Notes: generated from the sequence alone by a model not told the origin. A DNA stretch of 64,000 bases from Ochrobactrum quorumnocens (GCF_002278035.1 NZ_CP022603.1:997501-1061500), one strand, 5' to 3'; numbered from the stretch's first letter, positions 10,756 through 20,575 are shown. Translations and numbers: made by a program.

Positions 10756-11841
10756 ATGGATCGAAGAACATTCGCAAAATCGCTTGCAGGGTTGGGGACA
10801 ATACCCTTCATAGTCGGTTCGGCAGCAGCAGCACAAAGGGGAGAAACAAGCATGCTGGAATTGATGGGCGGAAGCATTACCGATGTCCCGGGAATGAAAC
10901 TCGGGCATCATACGCTGACCAAGCGCCCAACCGGCTGCACCGTTCTGCTCTGCGAAGAAGGAGCAACAGCAGGCGTCGATGTGCGTGGCTCCGCACCCGG
11001 CACACGCGAAACCGATCTTCTCGATCCAATGAACTATGTTCAACAAGTACAAGCTATTCTGCTATCCGGTGGCAGCGCTTATGGCCTCAGTGCCGCGACT
11101 GGCGTGATGCGCTATCTCGAAGAGAACAATCTGGGTTTCAAGATCGGCAAGGGTGTCGTTCCGATTGTGCCTGCCGCGATCCTGATGGATCTTGGCGTGG
11201 GAGATTTTTCCGTTCGTCCTGATGAAGAAGCCGGCTATCTGGCGTGTAAGGCAGCAAAACCCGAAGCGTCCGGCGAAGGTAATATTGGCGCAGGTGCCGG
11301 TGCAACTGTCGGCAAGATGTTTGGTATGGAATATGCGATGAAGGGTGGTCTTGGCACCGCGAGCTACAAGGTTCCTGGAACCGAAGTCGTGGTTGGTGCC
11401 ATTGTCGCAGTTAACGCCGTAGGTGATGTTTACGCCCCCAATTCGCAGCAGATTCTGGCGGGTGCGCGTAACGAAGACGGCAAAGGCTTCCGCAACATCA
11501 TGGACTCGATCATGCAGGGTCGTAATGTGGTCAAATCCGGCGGTGCCAACACGACCATCGGCGCGATTGCAACCAATGTTCCGTTCAACAAGGCTGAACT
11601 GAAAAAGATCGCTGGCATGGCGCATGATGGCTTTGCCCGTTCGATCAACCCCACCCACACAATGTGGGATGGCGATACGATCTTTGCGCTCTCGACAGGA
11701 AAGACAGAAGGTGTTGAAGCTGATGTGACGGCCATCGGTGCTATCGCCGCAACTGTGATGGCTCATGCCGTTGCCCGTGCGGTGATGCAGGCCGAAAGTC
11801 TGTCAGACCTCAACTTGCCCGCTCATCGGGACTATGTTTGA
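10756..11841 (+). CDS. P1-family (DmpA-like) peptidase with a Tat signal
   Basis: A 361-residue Ntn-type hydrolase of family P1/S58 (L-aminopeptidase/D-esterase DmpA and beta-peptidyl aminopeptidase relatives). The core segments SGGSAYGLSAATGVM, GAGAGATVGKM and GGANTTIGAIATN are visible; Thr266-Thr267 in the last is where the autoprocessing nucleophile is expected. The N-terminus has DRRTFAK followed by a hydrophobic stretch ending in AAA, a twin-arginine signal, so export to the periplasm is likely. The ATG at 10756 follows GGGGAGG by 8 bases; the longer frame overlaps the ClC gene. Substrate is unknown. Confidence 0.88.
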   Translation: MDRRTFAKSLAGLGTIPFIVGSAAAAQRGETSMLELMGGSITDVPGMKLGHHTLTKRPTGCTVLLCEEGATAGVDVRGSAPGTRETDLLDPMNYVQQVQAILLSGGSAYGLSAATGVMRYLEENNLGFKIGKGVVPIVPAAILMDLGVGDFSVRPDEEAGYLACKAAKPEASGEGNIGAGAGATVGKMFGMEYAMKGGLGTASYKVPGTEVVVGAIVAVNAVGDVYAPNSQQILAGARNEDGKGFRNIMDSIMQGRNVVKSGGANTTIGAIATNVPFNKAELKKIAGMAHDGFARSINPTHTMWDGDTIFALSTGKTEGVEADVTAIGAIAATVMAHAVARAVMQAESLSDLNLPAHRDYV

Positions 11842-11887
11842 GCATCTTAGCCAAAAGCGGAAGCGGATTTTGCGTTCAAAGAACGCG
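11840..11887. repeat. Interspersed repeat, reverse copy of the 10677/60924 type
   Basis: Starts GAGCAT within the stop codon of the P1 peptidase gene and carries CAAAAGCGGAAGCGG and TTTTGCGTT. It matches the reverse complement of the element at 60924-60990. Confidence 0.55.
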
Positions 11888-11903
11888 CCAACCCAAATAG
11901 ATC

Positions 11904-11941
11904 GAGCGGTTCCAACGGTTCAATATCAACTGGAACCGCTC
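11904..11941. repeat. GAGCGGTTCCA palindrome
   Basis: Perfect 11-bp arms GAGCGGTTCCA and TGGAACCGCTC around a 16-base spacer. It may also act as transcript end for the P1 peptidase gene. The rest of 11942-12138 holds another repeat and no gene that I can support. Confidence 0.75.
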
Positions 11942-12043
11942 ATGCAGAAAGTTCTCGATAACCACATAAACACGCAGCGATTGAAACGATCCATAATATA
12001 CGCGATATGAGAAACGGCTTTTAGAAAGCCTAATATTGGAATG

Positions 12044-12088
12044 AGAGCGCTGAGTGCCCTGTCGGGCGCATAAAAGGCTATTCTAACA
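12044..12088. repeat. Partial copy of the 104-bp composite element, upstream of manB
   Basis: AGAGCGC at 12044, GCCC/GGGCGC arms and a closing TTCTAAC match the reverse complement of the second half of the 15000-15103 element. Confidence 0.55.
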
Positions 12089-12138
12089 GTGTATATGCAA
12101 CAGATCGATTTTCATCTGAAGACAGGTTCGGACACGGC

Positions 12139-13578
12139 ATGACAGGCAATTCCCTCAAATTCGGCACAAGCGGTCTCAGAGGACTGGCGACCGAGCTTAA
12201 CGGATTGCCTGCTTATGCCTATTCGCTGGCATTTGTGCATATGCTGAAATCAACAGGCAACCTGAATACCGGCGACAAAGTGTTTGTCGGTCAGGATTTG
12301 CGCCCATCAAGCCCAGATATCGCAGCACTTGCCATGGGCGCGATTGAAGATGCAGGCTTCACACCTGTTGATTGCAGCGTCTTGCCCACACCTGCTCTGA
12401 GCTATTATGCGATGGCGCAAAATGCGCCCTGTATCATGATTACCGGCAGTCATATTCCAGATGACCGCAATGGACTGAAATTTTATCGCGCCGATGGTGA
12501 AATCGATAAGGATGACGAAGCCGCGATAAGTGCGGCTTATGTTGCTCTCCCGGCTGACATTGCATCACGGAAAGCTGTTGGCTTGTCCGTAAGTGATAGC
12601 GCAATCAACGCCTATGCCGAGCGCTACATCCAGCTTTTCGACACCGACAGTCTCACAGGACTGAAAGTCGGTGTGTATCAGCATTCGTCGGTAGCACGTG
12701 ATCTTCTCACCAAGGTCCTTGGTGCGCTTGGTGCAGAAACAGTCGCACTTGGCCGTTCCGATGTTTTTGTGCCGGTCGATACCGAAGCGCTACGCCCGGA
12801 CGATATTCGGCTTCTGTCCGAATGGGCAAAGCAGGACCAATTTGATGCGATCGTCTCAACTGATGGCGACGCAGACCGCCCGCTCATTGCAGACGAGCAT
12901 GGAAATTTTGTGCGTGGCGACCTTGTGGGCGCCATCACATCTGCCTGGGTCGGTGCCGATGTCATCGTCACGCCAGTCACTTCCAATGCAGCGCTGGAAG
13001 AGTGCGGAAAGTTTAACCGTGTTCTGCGCACGCGCGTCGGCTCGCCATATGTAATCGCCGGTATGCAGCAGGCTCTGAACGAAAACGCAAAGAGCGTGGT
13101 TGGATTTGAAGCCAATGGCGGGGTGCTTCTCGGCAGCACCATCGACAAGGATGGTCGGCAACTATCTGCGCTCCCAACGCGCGACGCGCTTCTGCCAATC
13201 CTTGCTTGTCTGAGCACGATCAAACAAACGCAAACGCCTCTTTCCGAAATCGCGCACAGCTATGGCTTTCGAATTGCATTGAGCGATCGCTTGCAGAATG
13301 TGCCGCAAGAAAAAAGTGCCGCGTTTCTGTCCGTCATCACGCAGGAAGACGCACGTATTCAGCTTTTCCCGGCTACTGACCCTGTTATACGGTTTGAAGC
13401 AATCGATGGCGTAAAGCTGTTCTTCAAATCAGGTAATGCGGTGCATTATCGTGCGTCAGGAAATGCACCGGAACTGCGCTGCTATGTCGAAGCTGCCAGC
13501 GAAGCTCAGGCCAGTGAATTATTGACAATGGGAATAGAAATCGCCCGTAACGCAACGAAGGATGCCACCAGCAAATGA
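12139..13578 (+). CDS. manB: Phosphomannomutase (alpha-D-phosphohexomutase family)
   Basis: A 479-residue protein interconverting mannose-6-phosphate and mannose-1-phosphate (related enzymes also use glucose phosphates). Family motifs in order: GTSGLRG near the start, the phosphoserine loop TGSHIPDDRNG (atypical; TASHNP is usual), the metal-binding DGDADRP, the sugar-binding GFEANGG, and the phosphate-binding RASGNAPE at the C-terminus. Its stop overlaps the manC start by 4 bases. The pair would supply GDP-mannose; in Brucella an equivalent manB-manC pair serves the LPS core, and I infer the same role here. Confidence 0.9.
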   Translation: MTGNSLKFGTSGLRGLATELNGLPAYAYSLAFVHMLKSTGNLNTGDKVFVGQDLRPSSPDIAALAMGAIEDAGFTPVDCSVLPTPALSYYAMAQNAPCIMITGSHIPDDRNGLKFYRADGEIDKDDEAAISAAYVALPADIASRKAVGLSVSDSAINAYAERYIQLFDTDSLTGLKVGVYQHSSVARDLLTKVLGALGAETVALGRSDVFVPVDTEALRPDDIRLLSEWAKQDQFDAIVSTDGDADRPLIADEHGNFVRGDLVGAITSAWVGADVIVTPVTSNAALEECGKFNRVLRTRVGSPYVIAGMQQALNENAKSVVGFEANGGVLLGSTIDKDGRQLSALPTRDALLPILACLSTIKQTQTPLSEIAHSYGFRIALSDRLQNVPQEKSAAFLSVITQEDARIQLFPATDPVIRFEAIDGVKLFFKSGNAVHYRASGNAPELRCYVEAASEAQASELLTMGIEIARNATKDATSK

Positions 13579-14990
13579 GCTTTATCCCGGTTATCATCAG
13601 CGGCGGTTCTGGTTCCAGACTCTGGCCGCTTTCACGCGACGCCCACCCAAAACCCTTCATCGAACTGCCAGATGGCGGCACGTTGATCGGAAAGACCTAT
13701 GCGCGCGCTTCGCGCCTTCAGGATGCGGATCAAATTCTCACGGTCACAAACCGCGATTTCCTGTTTCTGACGCTCGATGCCTATGCTGATGCTGACGCGC
13801 GCAAGATCGACAATACATTTCTTCTTGAACCGCTCGGCCGCGATACAGCGCCCGCTGTAGCATTGGCAGCGCTTCAGGCCGCATCAACCTATGGTGCCGA
13901 TGCAACTTTGCTGATCATGCCAGCCGACCATCTGATCGAAGATGAAGCGGCTTTCGCAGCTGCGGTAGTCGAAGCACGCAAACTTGCCGAAGCCGGCCGC
14001 ATTGTCACTTTCGGCATTGTTCCGGATCATCCTGAGACAGGGTTTGGCTACATCGAAGTCGATGGCACTGACGTTCGGCGCTTCGTTGAAAAGCCGGATG
14101 CAGAGACTGCACAGACCTATGTTGAGAGCGGCCGCTATTATTGGAATTCCGGCATGTTCTGCTTTAAGGCTCTCACTATGATCGACGCCATGCAGCGCCA
14201 TGCACCGGAAGTGCTGGAAGGTGCCAGAACAGCGCTTGAGCACTCACGCCGGGGTGTGAATGGCGAAACCAGAACGCTGGAGATCGCCAAGGATCAGTTT
14301 GCGGCAACGCCTGCCATTTCCATCGACTATGCTGTCATGGAAAAGGCCGACAACATCGCCTGCATCCCCGTTTCCTGTGGCTGGTCCGATATTGGCTCGT
14401 GGGCAGCAATGGCCGATCTGATCGAGCCAGATGCTGACGGCAATCGTCTGCGTGGAGAAACGGTCCTTGAAGAAACGACCGACAGCTTTGTTCTTTCGGA
14501 AACGCGTCTCGTCAGCCTCGTCGGCGTTCGCGATCTTCTGGTTGTCGATACACCGGATGCCCTGCTTGTCGCCCATCGTGATAAGGCGCAGGATGTGCGC
14601 AAGGTCTTCAACAAGTTGCGTGCTCAAGGCCACGAAGCAGCCAAACTGCACCGCACAGCTCACCGTCCATGGGGCACTTATACGGTTCTTGAAGAAGGCG
14701 ATGGCTTCAAGATCAAGCGTATCGAGGTCAAGCCCGGTCGCCGTCTGAGTCTGCAGGCGCACCACCACCGTTCCGAACACTGGATCGTGGTTTCCGGCAC
14801 GGCAAAGGTCGTCAATGGCGAGCGGGAAATCCTGCTCACCAACAATCAATCGACCTATATCCCTTGCGGCTTCAAGCACCGTCTAGAAAATCCTGGCATT
14901 CTTCCGCTCGTCCTGATCGAAGTGCAAAGCGGCGAATATCTCGGTGAAGACGACATCGTTCGTTACGATGATATTTATGGGCGCACTTGA
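13575..14990 (+). CDS. manC: Mannose-1-phosphate guanylyltransferase / mannose-6-phosphate isomerase
   Basis: A 471-residue bifunctional enzyme. The nucleotidyltransferase domain opens with SGGSGSRLWPLSR and a conserved HPKPF; FVEKPD and WNSGMFCF follow. The C-terminal type II isomerase cupin (about residues 350-465) has RPWGTY, the QAHHHRSEHW metal ligands and a closing YIPCGFKHRLENPG. Together they convert mannose-6-phosphate to GDP-mannose with manB. ATG at 13575 overlaps the manB stop (ATGA), so translation is coupled. A palindromic repeat starts 10 bases after the stop and may end the transcript. Confidence 0.95.
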   Translation: MSFIPVIISGGSGSRLWPLSRDAHPKPFIELPDGGTLIGKTYARASRLQDADQILTVTNRDFLFLTLDAYADADARKIDNTFLLEPLGRDTAPAVALAALQAASTYGADATLLIMPADHLIEDEAAFAAAVVEARKLAEAGRIVTFGIVPDHPETGFGYIEVDGTDVRRFVEKPDAETAQTYVESGRYYWNSGMFCFKALTMIDAMQRHAPEVLEGARTALEHSRRGVNGETRTLEIAKDQFAATPAISIDYAVMEKADNIACIPVSCGWSDIGSWAAMADLIEPDADGNRLRGETVLEETTDSFVLSETRLVSLVGVRDLLVVDTPDALLVAHRDKAQDVRKVFNKLRAQGHEAAKLHRTAHRPWGTYTVLEEGDGFKIKRIEVKPGRRLSLQAHHHRSEHWIVVSGTAKVVNGEREILLTNNQSTYIPCGFKHRLENPGILPLVLIEVQSGEYLGEDDIVRYDDIYGRT

Positions 14991-14999
14991 TAGGCACCC

Positions 15000-15103
15000 A
15001 GAGCATAATTCCTTAAACTTGGATCAGTTTAAGGTAGAGTTATGCTCTGATATTAGGTGTTAGAACGACCTTTGTGCGCCCGGTTGGGCGCACGACGCTC
15101 TAA
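15000..15103. repeat. 104-bp composite palindromic repeat, copy 1
   Basis: Two palindromes in tandem. The first (15000-15048) runs AGAGCATAA to TTATGCTCT with inner arms CCTTAAACT and AGTTTAAGG. The second (15060-15103) runs TTAGAACG to CGCTCTAA with inner arms TGCGCCC and GGGCGCA. The same composite lies in reverse at 25061-25163, with about 85% of positions agreeing by eye. Confidence 0.85.
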
Positions 15104-15174
15104 TACGCGAATTGTGATCTGTATCATCGACAAATGGCGGTTTTTAGCAATCGCGAATCCGCTATAGTCGCTTC

Positions 15175-17031
15175 ATGACGATCCAGCACTTAAGCGAAAC
15201 CATTATAAACCAGATTGCCGCTGGCGAAGTGATTGAACGCCCAGCCAGCGTGATCAAGGAACTTGTCGAAAACGCAATCGATGCTGGCGCAACCCGTATC
15301 GAGGTTGTGACCGCTGGCGGCGGCAAGACACTTCTACGCGTGACCGATAATGGTTCAGGCATTCCTTCCAATGAGCTGTCACTCGCCGTTTCACGCCATT
15401 GCACGTCCAAGCTCACCGACGATGTGAATGATATTCGCGCGCTGGGGTTTCGCGGCGAAGCGTTGCCGTCCATCGGTTCCGTTTCAAAACTCACGCTGAA
15501 ATCACGTCCGCAGGATGCCGAGTCCGGCTTTGAAGTGGCGGTCAATGGCGGGCGTCTGGAAGGCCCACGCCCGGCAGCACTCAATCGCGGTACCATTGCC
15601 GAAGTACGCGACCTCTTTTATGCGACGCCTGCGCGTCTAAAGTTCATGAAAACCGATCGCGCCGAAGCGACTGCCATCACCGATATCGTCAAACGGATTG
15701 CAATCGCCTTCCCGCAGGTTCGGTTTTCACTGGCAGGCACGGATCGAACGCCGCTCGAACTTCCCGCGACAGGAAACGGTGTCGATGCCACGCTTGAGCG
15801 TATAGGCCAGATACTCGGCAAGGAATTTTCGGACAATGCGCTGCATATTGATGCCGAGCGCGATGGTGTGAGACTTGCGGGTTTTGCCGGCATCCCATCA
15901 TTTAACCGGGGCAATGCACTGCATCAATTTGCATATGTGAATGGCCGCCCCGTTCGCGATAAACAGATTTTCGGCGCCCTGCGCGGTGCATATTCCGATG
16001 TCATTGCGCGTGACCGCCATCCAGTGGCAGTGCTGTTTCTGACACTCGATCCATCTTTGGTGGATGTGAACGTGCATCCTGCCAAAGCAGATGTTCGCTT
16101 CCGTGATCCAGGCCTTGTGCGTGGTCTTATTGTGGGTGCCATCAAGCAAGCGCTTGCACAGTCAGGCATACGCCCGGCAACAAGCGGCGCAGAAACCATG
16201 CTGCAAGCGTTCCGAGCTGAAGGATTTCAATCGCGCGCCTCTACCGGCAATTACGCGGCTCCTGCGTGGCGACCAGCGACACCATCCGCGCCACGTACAG
16301 AATGGTCGCCGCAAACGGCACACCCGGCACATAAGCCGCTGAGTTTTGATAGCCCGCTTGCCTTTCATGAAGACGAGCAGGCAACGATTGCAACAATACC
16401 CGCAGCCGATGCACGCGCCACCATCGGGGAAGCCTCTGTCGAAACGATGCAGAAGCCACTTGGCGCTGCACGTGCACAGATTCACGAAAATTATATCGTC
16501 GCGCAGACAGAAGACAGTCTGGTCATCATAGACCAGCACGCAGCACATGAGCGCCTCGTCTATGAAGCGTTGAAGAATGCGCTGCATTCTCGCCCGATAC
16601 CGGGGCAGATGCTGCTGATACCCGAAATCGTTGACCTGCCGGAAGAAGATGCCGAGCGGCTCACCGCCCATTCTGAGACGCTGGCACGATTCGGCCTCGG
16701 TATTGAACAGTTTGGCCCCGGCGCAATCGCTGTGCGCGAAACACCTGCCATGCTTGGCGAGATGAACGTGCAGCAGCTTATCCGCGATTTGGCTGATGAA
16801 GTTGCGGAACACGACACGTCCGATGGTTTGAAAGCCATGCTCAATCATGTCGCTGCCACCATGGCCTGCCACGGTTCAGTGCGTTCGGGTCGACGACTTA
16901 AACCTGAAGAAATGAATGCGCTCTTGCGTGATATGGAGGCAACACCCGGCTCCGGTACATGCAATCACGGACGCCCCACCTATATTGAGCTGAAACTTAC
17001 CGATATTGAGCGATTGTTTGGCCGGCGCTAA
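15175..17031 (+). CDS. mutL: DNA mismatch repair protein MutL
   Basis: A 618-residue GHKL ATPase that couples mismatch recognition by MutS to strand incision. N-terminal motifs: [20 protein letters not shown] (ATP-binding), DNGSGI and GFRGEAL. The C-terminal domain carries [12 protein letters not shown], the metal-dependent endonuclease motif DQHA-x2-E-x4-E, and GTCNHGRP near the end. This endonuclease form is expected in bacteria without MutH. A proline-rich linker lies around residues 350-400. ATG at 15175; the preceding 70 bases after the repeat must hold its promoter. Confidence 0.97.
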   Translation: MTIQHLSETIINQIAAGEVIERPASVIKELVENAIDAGATRIEVVTAGGGKTLLRVTDNGSGIPSNELSLAVSRHCTSKLTDDVNDIRALGFRGEALPSIGSVSKLTLKSRPQDAESGFEVAVNGGRLEGPRPAALNRGTIAEVRDLFYATPARLKFMKTDRAEATAITDIVKRIAIAFPQVRFSLAGTDRTPLELPATGNGVDATLERIGQILGKEFSDNALHIDAERDGVRLAGFAGIPSFNRGNALHQFAYVNGRPVRDKQIFGALRGAYSDVIARDRHPVAVLFLTLDPSLVDVNVHPAKADVRFRDPGLVRGLIVGAIKQALAQSGIRPATSGAETMLQAFRAEGFQSRASTGNYAAPAWRPATPSAPRTEWSPQTAHPAHKPLSFDSPLAFHEDEQATIATIPAADARATIGEASVETMQKPLGAARAQIHENYIVAQTEDSLVIIDQHAAHERLVYEALKNALHSRPIPGQMLLIPEIVDLPEEDAERLTAHSETLARFGLGIEQFGPGAIAVRETPAMLGEMNVQQLIRDLADEVAEHDTSDGLKAMLNHVAATMACHGSVRSGRRLKPEEMNALLRDMEATPGSGTCNHGRPTYIELKLTDIERLFGRR

Positions 17032-17066
17032 GCAGAGGGTAAAGCATGTCGCAGTTAAATGGATCT

Positions 17067-17106
17067 AGAGCGAGCACCATGGGTGCGATTAAACGCGACA
17101 CGCTCT
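17067..17106. repeat. AGAGCG-type palindrome between mutL and DUF2093
   Basis: AGAGCG at 17067 and CGCTCT at 17101-17106, with GCACC/GGTGC inside the left half. Related in outline to the second half of the composite element, less conserved. Confidence 0.45.
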
Positions 17107-17155
17107 GGACGAAGCATTCGCTGCTTGATAGATTCTGGCATCAAGGAATTACACA

Positions 17156-17392
17156 ATGAACAAATTTGAATCACCTCGCTCATCAGAAGCTGTCCTGCGT
17201 TATCTCGACGGCGATTTTGAAATCGTAAAGCACGGCTCTTTCGTCCTGTGCGCGGTCACAGGTGCACCTGTTCCGCTCGACGAGCTGAAATACTGGAGCG
17301 TTGCGCGCCAGGAAGCTTATGCGTCGGGGCTGATTTCCTACGAGCGTGAGCTTGCACTTAATCCTGAATTGCGCAGCCGCAAGAAGGCTTAA
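17156..17392 (+). CDS. DUF2093 domain protein
   Basis: A 78-residue protein matching the DUF2093 pattern: an N-terminal YLDGDFEIVK, then VLCAVTGAPVPLDELKYWS and RQEAYAS. The family is small, cytosolic-looking and common in Hyphomicrobiales; its function is not known. AAGGA precedes the ATG. Its TAA shares the bases TTAA with the stop of lpxK on the opposite strand, so the two convergent genes overlap by 4 bases. Confidence 0.85.
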   Translation: MNKFESPRSSEAVLRYLDGDFEIVKHGSFVLCAVTGAPVPLDELKYWSVARQEAYASGLISYERELALNPELRSRKKA

Positions 17393-18429
17393 ACTGGTTT
17401 AGAAGCCGATAAGGAGCGGGCGTTGTACCGCTCGACTGCCATATCGAGAATATGGCCCAGCGCGTCCTTACGCTCAAATTGCAGATCTATATCGAGTACG
17501 GCTAATTCGCGCATAAACTCATTAGGCACGTCACTCATTGTCACCAGGCGAACGTGATCCTTGGCAGTGGTAATTAGGCCCAATCCAAGCCGGTCCGCCG
17601 TTTCAATGAGTTTGCGAATATCATCCGGCTGATAGCTGTAATGATCTGGGAAGGTTTGACTTTCCACAACCTCGCCGCCAGCCTCCTCCACACTGGCAAA
17701 GAACTTGGCGGGGTTGCCAATCCCCGCAAAAGCCAGCCAGCGATTGCCAGCAACCGCTGAAGCCGACGAAGGCAGCAACCGTGCCTCGTAAACGGCGCGC
17801 CCGGCACGTGACGCCTGCCGCACCACAAAATCAGCCGCACCACCCTTGCCAATGCGCAGCAGAGCGTCGGTCTTGCGCATCTGGTCAGTCAACGGCGCGC
17901 GCAAGGGACCTGCAGGAATCACTAGACCGTTGCCGATCCCGCGTGTCGAATCGACCACCAGCAGCGAAAAGTCGGCATGCAGTCGTGCACTCTGAAAACC
18001 ATCATCCATAATGATAAAGTCGCAGCCGCGCCGATGTAATTCCTGCGCCGACTTCAAGCGATCCGGGCAAAGCGCTACGGGCGCATGACGCGCAAGCAGC
18101 AGCGGTTCGTCGCCGACATGACGTGCGCTGTCAGAGGACGGGTCAACGATGTGCAGCCCTTTGTAATTGCCGCCATAACCGCGTGAAACAATACCGGGAT
18201 GTAAGCCGCGCGCTTTTGCGGCCTTTGAAAAGGCAATAGCAGTCGGAGTTTTGCCTGCGCCGCCCACTGTAAAATTACCGATACAGAGAACGGGCGCCGC
18301 GATTTTTGGCGGTTCCGCTTTAAGAAGCCGTCGGCCAGCAATAGCGCCATAGACCCAGGACAGCGGCGCAAGCCCCCAGGCACGCCAGTCAGGCTTTTCC
18401 CACCAGAAGGGTGGTGCCTCGCTCGCCAT
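17389..18429 (-). CDS. lpxK: Tetraacyldisaccharide 4'-kinase
   Basis: A 346-residue kinase that phosphorylates the 4' position of the lipid A precursor at the inner face of the inner membrane. The P-loop is GNFTVGGAGKTPTA; DDGFQSARLHAD and the partner Walker B region LVVDSTRGIGNG follow. The N-terminal WWEKPDWRAW is a membrane-associating helix typical of the family. It starts 2 bases after the waaA stop and is the last gene of the envelope operon that begins with pmbA/tldD. Confidence 0.96.
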   Translation of the reverse strand: MASEAPPFWWEKPDWRAWGLAPLSWVYGAIAGRRLLKAEPPKIAAPVLCIGNFTVGGAGKTPTAIAFSKAAKARGLHPGIVSRGYGGNYKGLHIVDPSSDSARHVGDEPLLLARHAPVALCPDRLKSAQELHRRGCDFIIMDDGFQSARLHADFSLLVVDSTRGIGNGLVIPAGPLRAPLTDQMRKTDALLRIGKGGAADFVVRQASRAGRAVYEARLLPSSASAVAGNRWLAFAGIGNPAKFFASVEEAGGEVVESQTFPDHYSYQPDDIRKLIETADRLGLGLITTAKDHVRLVTMSDVPNEFMRELAVLDIDLQFERKDALGHILDMAVERYNARSLSASKPV

Positions 18430-18431
18430 GC

Positions 18432-19772
18432 TTAGATGCCGCCGTTGATAAAGGCCGAATCGCTACGATTTCCCGGCAACTGCGCCTGCAAAACTAGCGG
18501 CTGAATGAATGGCTCGAGCGAATTCAATGTGCGATCCAGCGCGCCGCGCATATCCTTTACCGTGTTTGCACCGGCAGCGATCATCGAGCGCAGGTGCTGC
18601 GGATTATTGAAGAGAAAGTTGATCGCACCGGCGAGCATGTTGCGATCCTTCACCACGCGCGCACCACCATTCTTGATAAGGCGCTGGAAGGATTCACGGA
18701 AATTCTGAACATTCTTGCCCGTCAGCACTGCTGTGCCCATCATGGCGGGTTCAAGCGGATTATGCCCACCTTCTTTGGTCAGTGAATTACCAATGAAGGC
18801 AATCTCGGTGAGTTGGAGATAAAGCCCCATCTCGCCAATCGTATCACCAAGCAGAATATCGGTATCCGCTTCGATAACGTCTCCGCGGCTGCGTGCTGCG
18901 ACTTTCAATCCCTTTTCGCCAAGCATAGCTTCAATGGCGGGAGCGCGGTTGGGATGACGCGGAACGATGATCGTGACCAGACGCGGATATCGTACCTTCA
19001 GCATCTGATGGACTTCTGCCGCTATCTCTTCTTCACCATCGTGGGTAGAGATTGCAGCCCATGTACGACGTCCGGCAATTTGGCGCTGCATGGTTGCCAG
19101 TGCCTGCGGATCGGCAGGTGCCGGGGCCGTATCGACCTTGAGATTGCCCGAAACGCTAACCGGCCTTGCCCCAAGAGCCCGAAATCGATCGCCATCAAGC
19201 TCGGACTGCGCAATCACATGCGCGAAGTTTTCAAATAGCGCTTCCGCCAATTCTGGTCGTTTCTGCCATGCCGCAAAAGAACGGTCCGAAAGACGGCCGT
19301 TGACCAGCACATGCGGAATATGCCGCGCGCCAAGCGAAAGCACTGTTGCTGGCCAAATCTCGGATTCACAGCCTATCGCCAGATCCGGCTTCCAGTGATC
19401 AAGGAAATTGTTGACCGCCGGTTGCAGATCGAGCGGCGCATATTGATGGATAACCTGATTGCCCAGCTGATCGGCAACCAGTTTCGCCGATGTCACCGTT
19501 CCCGTCGTCATAACGATGTGGATACCAGTGGCTGCGATGCTTTCAATCAGCGGCGCCATAGCAACCGATTCTCCAACACTTGCAGCATGAGCCCATATGA
19601 CAGGCCCTTGCGGTCGAGCTATCGACGTTTTGCCGTAACGCTCACCGCGCCTGGCACGCTCTTCTTTGCCGCGTGATGCACGATAGGAAATATAAGTGCC
19701 GATGAAAGGATAGACCGCAGAGCCGAGCATACGATAGGCCGACAACATGTTTCGTGCCCAACGTTCACTCAT
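18432..19772 (-). CDS. waaA: 3-deoxy-D-manno-octulosonic acid (Kdo) transferase
   Basis: A 446-residue GT-B glycosyltransferase adding Kdo to lipid A. The N-terminus has a membrane anchor (residues 8-27) and HAASVGESVAMAPLIES, the conserved acceptor-side motif with the catalytic Glu. The donor domain carries ISTHDGEEE, VPRHPNR and the GGHNPLEPAMMG phosphate-binding stretch. Its ATG overlaps the stop of the DUF374 gene by 4 bases. Whether it adds one or two Kdo residues cannot be read from sequence. Confidence 0.96.
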   Translation of the reverse strand: MSERWARNMLSAYRMLGSAVYPFIGTYISYRASRGKEERARRGERYGKTSIARPQGPVIWAHAASVGESVAMAPLIESIAATGIHIVMTTGTVTSAKLVADQLGNQVIHQYAPLDLQPAVNNFLDHWKPDLAIGCESEIWPATVLSLGARHIPHVLVNGRLSDRSFAAWQKRPELAEALFENFAHVIAQSELDGDRFRALGARPVSVSGNLKVDTAPAPADPQALATMQRQIAGRRTWAAISTHDGEEEIAAEVHQMLKVRYPRLVTIIVPRHPNRAPAIEAMLGEKGLKVAARSRGDVIEADTDILLGDTIGEMGLYLQLTEIAFIGNSLTKEGGHNPLEPAMMGTAVLTGKNVQNFRESFQRLIKNGGARVVKDRNMLAGAINFLFNNPQHLRSMIAAGANTVKDMRGALDRTLNSLEPFIQPLVLQAQLPGNRSDSAFINGGI

Positions 19773-20545
19773 TTACCTGCCTCCAATGCGGCATAGGCCT
19801 TGGTCGTCGCGTCATTGAGTTGGCGCGTCAATTCCATGCGCTTTTCTTCCAGTTGTGCCTCATCGGCATTTTCATCCACCCAGACCGGCTCTCCACAGAC
19901 AATTATCGAGCGGCCGAATGGCAACGGAATTGTGGTCTTATCCCATGTCTTATGCAAAACATGATTCCGCGAAAAAGCATACGCAAAAGGCATTATTGGT
20001 CGACCTGATAATTTGGCCAGCAAAATAATTCCTTCGCCCGCTTCACGCGCTTTGCCGTGGGCGATATCAGCAATCATTGACGCTGATTGTCCCTTTTTCA
20101 GGGCATTTTTCAACGTTAAAAGCGCGCGCGCTCCACCTTTTCTAGCGGAGTTGCCTTCACCGCGCCCACCAGAGCCTCGCACTGTGATGAAGCCGAACTT
20201 CTCAGCGATACGTGCATTGAGTTCCGCATCGGCACTGCGGGAAAACATGGCCACCACTTCAAGATCATGGGGACGCACCGCCGCTGCCATAATGTGCTGA
20301 CCGTGCCAGAACGTTATGATTGAGGGGCTATTTTCGCGCAAAAGGGTCTTGATATCAGCAGATCCCTTGAGACGCGGATTGGTCAGATGCACAAATTTCA
20401 GATAGCTGGAAATGAGCTGCACCAGCGCGGATTGTAAGAAAGCCGAACGCGCAAGTGGCCCGCGAATGCGGCGCCACATACGCTTTGCAAATCCATCCGA
20501 GCGGCTGCGTTCACCGGCTTTCGGTGCGCTTTTTTCCTTTGCCAT
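19769..20545 (-). CDS. DUF374 lysophospholipid-acyltransferase-like protein
   Basis: A 258-residue protein of the DUF374 branch of the acyltransferase superfamily. FWHGQHIMA replaces the usual NHxxxxD box, and VRGSGGRGEGNSARKGG plus SMIADIAHGKAR match the family's conserved blocks. It lies between DUF4170 and waaA, so a role in lipid A or LPS assembly is inferred. Start choice is uncertain: the ATG at 20545 is used; a TTG at 20569 would add 8 residues. Neither has a strong ribosome binding site. Confidence 0.82.
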   Translation of the reverse strand: MAKEKSAPKAGERSRSDGFAKRMWRRIRGPLARSAFLQSALVQLISSYLKFVHLTNPRLKGSADIKTLLRENSPSIITFWHGQHIMAAAVRPHDLEVVAMFSRSADAELNARIAEKFGFITVRGSGGRGEGNSARKGGARALLTLKNALKKGQSASMIADIAHGKAREAGEGIILLAKLSGRPIMPFAYAFSRNHVLHKTWDKTTIPLPFGRSIIVCGEPVWVDENADEAQLEEKRMELTRQLNDATTKAYAALEAGK

Positions 20546-20575
20546 CTGATCTTTGTGCGGAGCAGACAAAAGCGC

